DNA of 7,337 nucleotides from CAZRNB01 sp964601355. GTDB lineage: Bacteria; Planctomycetota; Phycisphaerae; Sedimentisphaerales; Anaerobacaceae. Location of the stretch: positions 1-7,337 of the forward strand of contig CAZRNB010000136.1 of the NCBI GenBank assembly GCA_964601355.1. The letters run 5' to 3'. How positions within the stretch are numbered: the first letter of the stretch is position 1; every line of letters starts with the position of its first letter. The position numbers and the translations under genes are program-made. Below are positions 3,739 through 7,337 of the stretch, piece after piece. The notes below the pieces were generated by a model. That model saw only the letters and a list, made by a program, of their open reading frames with translations, did not search any database and had not been told where the DNA came from.

Positions 3739-6700
3739 TTGGACAGTTCAATATTTCTTTACAAAGCCGTATGGAAAAAGTCCCAATTGATTGTATTGGC
3801 ATCAATTATATTTCTGTTGATGGTTTTCTCGGGCTTCAGCGGGCTTAGTCGAGCCGAGGAAGCTTCATCTCAAGGAGGGGATGTTAACGGAGACCAGACA
3901 ATACGCCAATTAGCACAACAAATGATCAACGTTGGGACAACCCAATATGAGCGCCGTTACTACGATCAAGCCGAAAAAACCTTGTCTATGGCCCGGAATT
4001 ACCAGGAATACCTGACTGCACAAGAGCGCAGCCGGCTTAACGATTTACTGGACAAGGCAAAATCTGCAGCACTTGAGAGAAACCGTGCATTAGAAAATAG
4101 GCGAAGAGCTGTTGAACTCTTTGGGAAGGGTGAGCTAATACAGGCTAAAACAAGTCTTGATAGGATAAAAGATAACAGGTTTTTAACTGAAGAGGAGCGA
4201 GAACAAAATGCGCAATTGATAGAAAGGATTAACGCGCAAATAGAGTCAACCAAATCCCCAATCAAGTCAGCCTCTGCTGAAAATGTCAAGAGTAGCAGGC
4301 CTGATAAAGCCAAGCAATCAAGGAACACATCGTTAGCGCCTCAGGATTCAACGCCTCAGGCCGCGGAAAGTGGGATTAACGAAAGGGATAGGCGAATCGC
4401 TGAACTTTATTATCGCAGTCAGGGATTGTATCAAAATGGCAGATTACAAGAGGCTCGTGAGGGTTTTATTGAGGTTTTAAATAGCGGCCAGGTTCCACCG
4501 GATATGGTAAAGACAGTGCAGGATTATCTTGCCCAAATAGATCGTGATCTGGCTGACAGTGGCACGTCTGCCGGGCTTGTCGGTTTAGAGAGAAAATCAC
4601 AGATGGAGCCGACTGCACCTGCGGGACAGTCTTATATTCGGATCGAGGCTGATAAGCCTCGGGAGATCGGGGATGCAGGAGCTCGTGCTGCCGCTGTGCC
4701 GATAGCAAGTGCGGGCGGGTATATCGAAGAGATAAAAAGCAGAAGGAATATCCGGCAGAGTCACGCAAGAGCGGTTGTTAATAATGCCGTGGCTGATGCC
4801 CAGGAGAGCATAAACAAAGGCGAATTCGATAGGGCGGAGGAAATAGTCGAGAGAGCTAAACGTACAATAAAAGACTATGAAATGGACCTCGGTGATGAGC
4901 TTTTCAGGTTATATAGTGATGCTTTGAAGCAGCTAAGTCAAAAGATTACCCAGGCACGACAGGAAAATGTTAAAAAATTAAATGAGCAGAAGCGAACAGA
5001 AGCAGCAGAGGCACAAAGTCAGTTCCGAGAGCAAATGGAAACAGACAGGCAGACAAGAATAAAGACGCTTTTGGAAAATGCCAAGGCGTACTCCAAGCAG
5101 CAAAATTACGAGGCAGCTCTTGGTCAATTAGAGACTTTATTGGCAGTAGATCCACAAAATGATGAAGCACTTGTGCTTAAAGATGCGCTGGAGGATATGA
5201 TCTATTTGCGAAGACAAATAGAAGTGCAAAAGGAAAATGATAAACAGCGAGCGGATATTTTGCTGAAAACGGAAGAGTCCGGAATTCCGTATGCGGAGGA
5301 GATTACCTATCCTAAGAACTGGCGGGAGATTACACAGAAGCCAACCCGTCAGCCTGATAAGCCCATCGGGATGGACCCTGCTGATGTGATTGTATATTCG
5401 CAATTAGATCAGGTGGTTGACCTTTCAAGATTAACTCCGACGATGCCTTTTAATGAGGCGGTGAATATATTAAAAAATTCAGTTGAACCTTCCTTAAAAA
5501 TTTTCGTGTTATGGAGAGATTTGTCTGATAATGCAGAGATTCAGCAAACTACCGAGATAAATATGGATGGTTTGCCGTCAGTTCGTTTAGGCACGGGTTT
5601 AGAGAATTTGCTGAAGGCCGTTTCAGGTGGGTTTGCTCAGCTTGGTTATGTTGTTGATAGTGGCGTAATTACAGTTGCAACAGTGGCATCGCTGCCCAGC
5701 AAGATGGAGACACGAGTTTATGATATAACCGATCTTGTCGGTCAGCCGGCAAACTATGACGTCTACCAACAGTATAACATCTACCAACAACAGGCGAGTA
5801 TGATGTCTATGATGATGCAGAGTGGCACAGGTGGCTATGGCGGCGGTACAACTGGTGGTTACGGCGGCACAACTGGTGGCGTCGGCGGCGGCACAACTGG
5901 TGGCGTCGGCGGCATGACTGGCGGCTATGGTGGTGGCGGCGGCATGACTGGCGGCTATGGTGGTGGCGGCGGCATGACTGGCGGCTATGGTGGTGGCGGC
6001 GGCATGACTGGCGGCTATGGCGGCGGCGGTGGTGATACGAGTATTTATCGAGCTCAAGACTTGCAATATCTTATTCAGGATACCATCGAGCCGGATAGCT
6101 GGTATGACTACGGTGGAGAGGGTACTATAACACTATACCCAAGCGGTATGGGTGGCTATGGTGGCGGTGGCGGTGGCGGTGGCTATGGCGGCGGTGGAGG
6201 TGGTTATGGCGGCGGTGGTGGCGGCTTCGGCGGCGGTGGTGGCGGCTTCGGCGGCGGCGGTGACCGACCCAGGAAACTGGCTGTTCTACAGACACGTGAG
6301 GTTCATACAAGAATAGAAAAACTGCTGGCAGATCTTAGAAAGGCTATTGGGCATCAGGTTTCTATAGAGGCCAGATTCCTCGTGGTAAGCGAGAGCTTTC
6401 TTGAAGATATAGGTCTGGACATAGACTTTTCATATAATGTTGGTGGTAAATGGGGTATAGTAACCGTCCAGCAAAGTTCAGAAGCTGCTGCTCGTGCAGA
6501 TGCAGCTACGAAGGTTCCGGGCAGCCTGGGTGGTATGGCCCCAGCGGCCACGGCAAGCGGTGGTTACGGTGGTATCCTTGATGATTTACAGGTCAGTTTC
6601 ATTTTGCGAATGACGCATGCACGAACCGATGCGGAAACCTTGACAGCGCCGAAATCTACTGTTCTGAGCGGAGAATCATCAAGCTTCAGTGTTTCAAGTC

Positions 6701-7251
6701 AGGTTTCATACGCGCTGCCGCCCGACGTTATCCGCAGTGTCAGTCGTGGATACTATGCCGGTGGCGGTCTTGAATCGACAGGAATACAACAAAATGTGCT
6801 CTTCGCACCAATCTACACTTCATTAAACATTACACCGATTATTACTCAGGATAAGAAAAATGTATTATTGAATATAATTACCTCAATGCAGGATTTGCTC
6901 AGGTTTAAGACGCATTCGGTAGCAGCCTTTGTTGATACAAACGGTGATGGTGTAACTGAACTTGTTGAGTATCCTGTGACCGTTCCCGAGATGGAGACAT
7001 CGCAGGTAATGACGCGAGTGAGTGTGCCTGATAGCGGAACATTACTGCTGGGTGGCCAGAAAATAACCGCGCAAATTGAGAAGGAGGTGGGGGTGCCGAT
7101 ATTGAGCAAGATACCCATTATTGGAATGGCATTCGGCAATCGCAGCAAGATCAGAGATAATAAGATATTACTAATTTTGGTTAAGCCGACCATTATTTTA
7201 CAGGAAGAGCGCGAGTCCGAAGCTATTGCTGCGTTGGAAAGCGGACAATAA
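3739..7251 (+). CDS. Large TPR-containing secretin (type II/III secretion or type IV pilus outer-membrane channel, GspD/PilQ-like)
   Basis: Secretins form the multimeric outer-membrane pore of type II secretion, type IV pilus and related machines. This 1170-aa protein starts with a signal peptide (KK at 13-14, hydrophobic 16-36, likely cleavage after SRA at 37-39). A helical region with TPR-like or coiled-coil segments follows (about 60-120, 220-265, 335-500; clearest at 443-485, KTLLENAKAYSKQQNYEAAL). An STN/N0-like domain (about 553-655) leads into ETRVYDITDLVG (656-667) and an N1-like segment (766-802 and 842-870). That domain is split by two glycine-rich loops at 696-765 and 803-841. The secretin core begins at VSIEARFLVVSE (874) and carries the family signatures VPDSGTLLLGGQ (1096), GVPILSKIPIIG (1118) and LLILVKPTII near the end, so it is complete. 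An EF-hand-like loop lies at 1066-1077. It is longer than common GspD proteins (about 650-700 aa) because of the TPR part and the loops. No other secretion genes are in the window, so which machine it serves is open. Confidence 0.93.
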   Translation: MDSSIFLYKAVWKKSQLIVLASIIFLLMVFSGFSGLSRAEEASSQGGDVNGDQTIRQLAQQMINVGTTQYERRYYDQAEKTLSMARNYQEYLTAQERSRLNDLLDKAKSAALERNRALENRRRAVELFGKGELIQAKTSLDRIKDNRFLTEEEREQNAQLIERINAQIESTKSPIKSASAENVKSSRPDKAKQSRNTSLAPQDSTPQAAESGINERDRRIAELYYRSQGLYQNGRLQEAREGFIEVLNSGQVPPDMVKTVQDYLAQIDRDLADSGTSAGLVGLERKSQMEPTAPAGQSYIRIEADKPREIGDAGARAAAVPIASAGGYIEEIKSRRNIRQSHARAVVNNAVADAQESINKGEFDRAEEIVERAKRTIKDYEMDLGDELFRLYSDALKQLSQKITQARQENVKKLNEQKRTEAAEAQSQFREQMETDRQTRIKTLLENAKAYSKQQNYEAALGQLETLLAVDPQNDEALVLKDALEDMIYLRRQIEVQKENDKQRADILLKTEESGIPYAEEITYPKNWREITQKPTRQPDKPIGMDPADVIVYSQLDQVVDLSRLTPTMPFNEAVNILKNSVEPSLKIFVLWRDLSDNAEIQQTTEINMDGLPSVRLGTGLENLLKAVSGGFAQLGYVVDSGVITVATVASLPSKMETRVYDITDLVGQPANYDVYQQYNIYQQQASMMSMMMQSGTGGYGGGTTGGYGGTTGGVGGGTTGGVGGMTGGYGGGGGMTGGYGGGGGMTGGYGGGGGMTGGYGGGGGDTSIYRAQDLQYLIQDTIEPDSWYDYGGEGTITLYPSGMGGYGGGGGGGGYGGGGGGYGGGGGGFGGGGGGFGGGGDRPRKLAVLQTREVHTRIEKLLADLRKAIGHQVSIEARFLVVSESFLEDIGLDIDFSYNVGGKWGIVTVQQSSEAAARADAATKVPGSLGGMAPAATASGGYGGILDDLQVSFILRMTHARTDAETLTAPKSTVLSGESSSFSVSSQVSYALPPDVIRSVSRGYYAGGGLESTGIQQNVLFAPIYTSLNITPIITQDKKNVLLNIITSMQDLLRFKTHSVAAFVDTNGDGVTELVEYPVTVPEMETSQVMTRVSVPDSGTLLLGGQKITAQIEKEVGVPILSKIPIIGMAFGNRSKIRDNKILLILVKPTIILQEERESEAIAALESGQ
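5911..6030 (+). repeat. 30-bp tandem repeat, four units, in the first glycine-rich loop
   Basis: Units start at 5911, 5941, 5971 and 6001. The first three are identical at all 30 bases and the fourth differs at three positions (21, 24 and 30). Each encodes the ten residues GMTGGYGGGG. Identity at synonymous sites points to recent duplication by slippage or recombination. Upstream sequence (5824-5910) holds looser GGYGGT and GVGGGTTG variants. Confidence 0.95.
6145..6261 (+). repeat. Second glycine-rich low-complexity tract of the secretin
   Basis: The tract encodes residues 803-841, composed of Gly with periodic Tyr or Phe (GGYGGGGG and GGFGGGGG units). It sits between two predicted strands, ITLYPS and KLAVLQT, where N1-like domains have a turn. 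The period is less regular than in the first loop. Confidence 0.85.
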
Positions 7252-7284
7252 AAAAATCAAAATTCAAAGAGTTATGAGTTCGTA

Positions 7285-7319
7285 GTTCATAGTTCATCGA
7301 CAAACAACGAACTATGAAC
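7285..7319. repeat. Inverted repeat after the secretin gene
   Basis: GTTCATAGTTC (7285-7295) and GAACTATGAAC (7309-7319) are perfect 11-bp inverted repeats around a 13-nt loop. Further GTTCAT and ATGAAC copies lie on both sides. It lacks a T run, so it looks more like another dispersed repeat than a terminator, although it lies 34 bases after the stop codon. Confidence 0.6.
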
Positions 7320-7337
7320 AATGAACAAAGATTCATT

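Noticed and set aside
3862..3906. GDVNGDQTI in the mature N-terminus of the secretin as a dockerin motif
   Set aside because: It is a single partial match: the Gly at position 6 is replaced by Gln, and no second dockerin repeat follows.
5623..6066. Minus-strand open frame rich in Ala, Thr and His
   Set aside because: It is the antisense shadow of the glycine-rich tandem repeat in the secretin gene.

Overview
This looks like a metagenomic scaffold: it contains a run of exactly 100 N. It carries the C-terminal two thirds of a compact Cas13b-type CRISPR effector, its CRISPR array, a repeat-rich intergenic stretch, a tsaB gene on the opposite strand and a very large outer-membrane secretin. A TPR-rich secretin with glycine-rich loops, together with many families of short dispersed repeats both between and inside genes, suggests a planctomycete (Phycisphaerae or Sedimentisphaerales type). 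That assignment is inference from gene style, not from a marker gene.

Layout. Positions 1-1724 (+) hold a Cas13bt/Cas13X-like type VI effector. The reading frame continues to the left edge but is broken by a TAG at 45-47, and the HEPN1 half lies outside the window. Positions 1725-1823 are a leader-like spacer with two TATAAT boxes. Positions 1824-2047 are a CRISPR array with 36-nt repeats and one complete 30-nt spacer, interrupted by the N gap. Positions 2048-2562 have no gene and are a mosaic of palindromic and degenerate short repeats. Positions 2563-3414 (-) are tsaB, which converges on the array and carries three peptides that appear to come from the same kinds of short repeat. Positions 3415-3738 are a divergent promoter region. 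Positions 3739-7251 (+) are a 1170-aa secretin with an N-terminal signal, TPR/coiled-coil segments, an STN/N0-N1-like domain with two glycine-rich loops, and a complete secretin core. The last 86 bases hold another short inverted repeat.

How the parts work together. The effector and array form one unit. The repeat closely resembles the repeats I recall for compact Cas13b (Cas13X/Cas13bt), and the protein aligns by eye with that subfamily over its whole visible length. A crRNA would be spacer first with the repeat at its 3' end, guiding RNA cleavage by the paired HEPN domains. No cas1, cas2, csx27 or csx28 is visible. TsaB (tRNA t6A synthesis) and the secretin (type II secretion or type IV pilus outer-membrane channel) are chromosomal housekeeping or envelope genes, so the CRISPR unit appears to sit in a chromosome rather than on an obvious mobile element.

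The main points for a second look are the compact Cas13 itself, its in-frame stop near the left edge, the diverged first CRISPR repeat, the repeat-derived segments in TsaB, and the glycine loops and EF-hand-like loop in the secretin.
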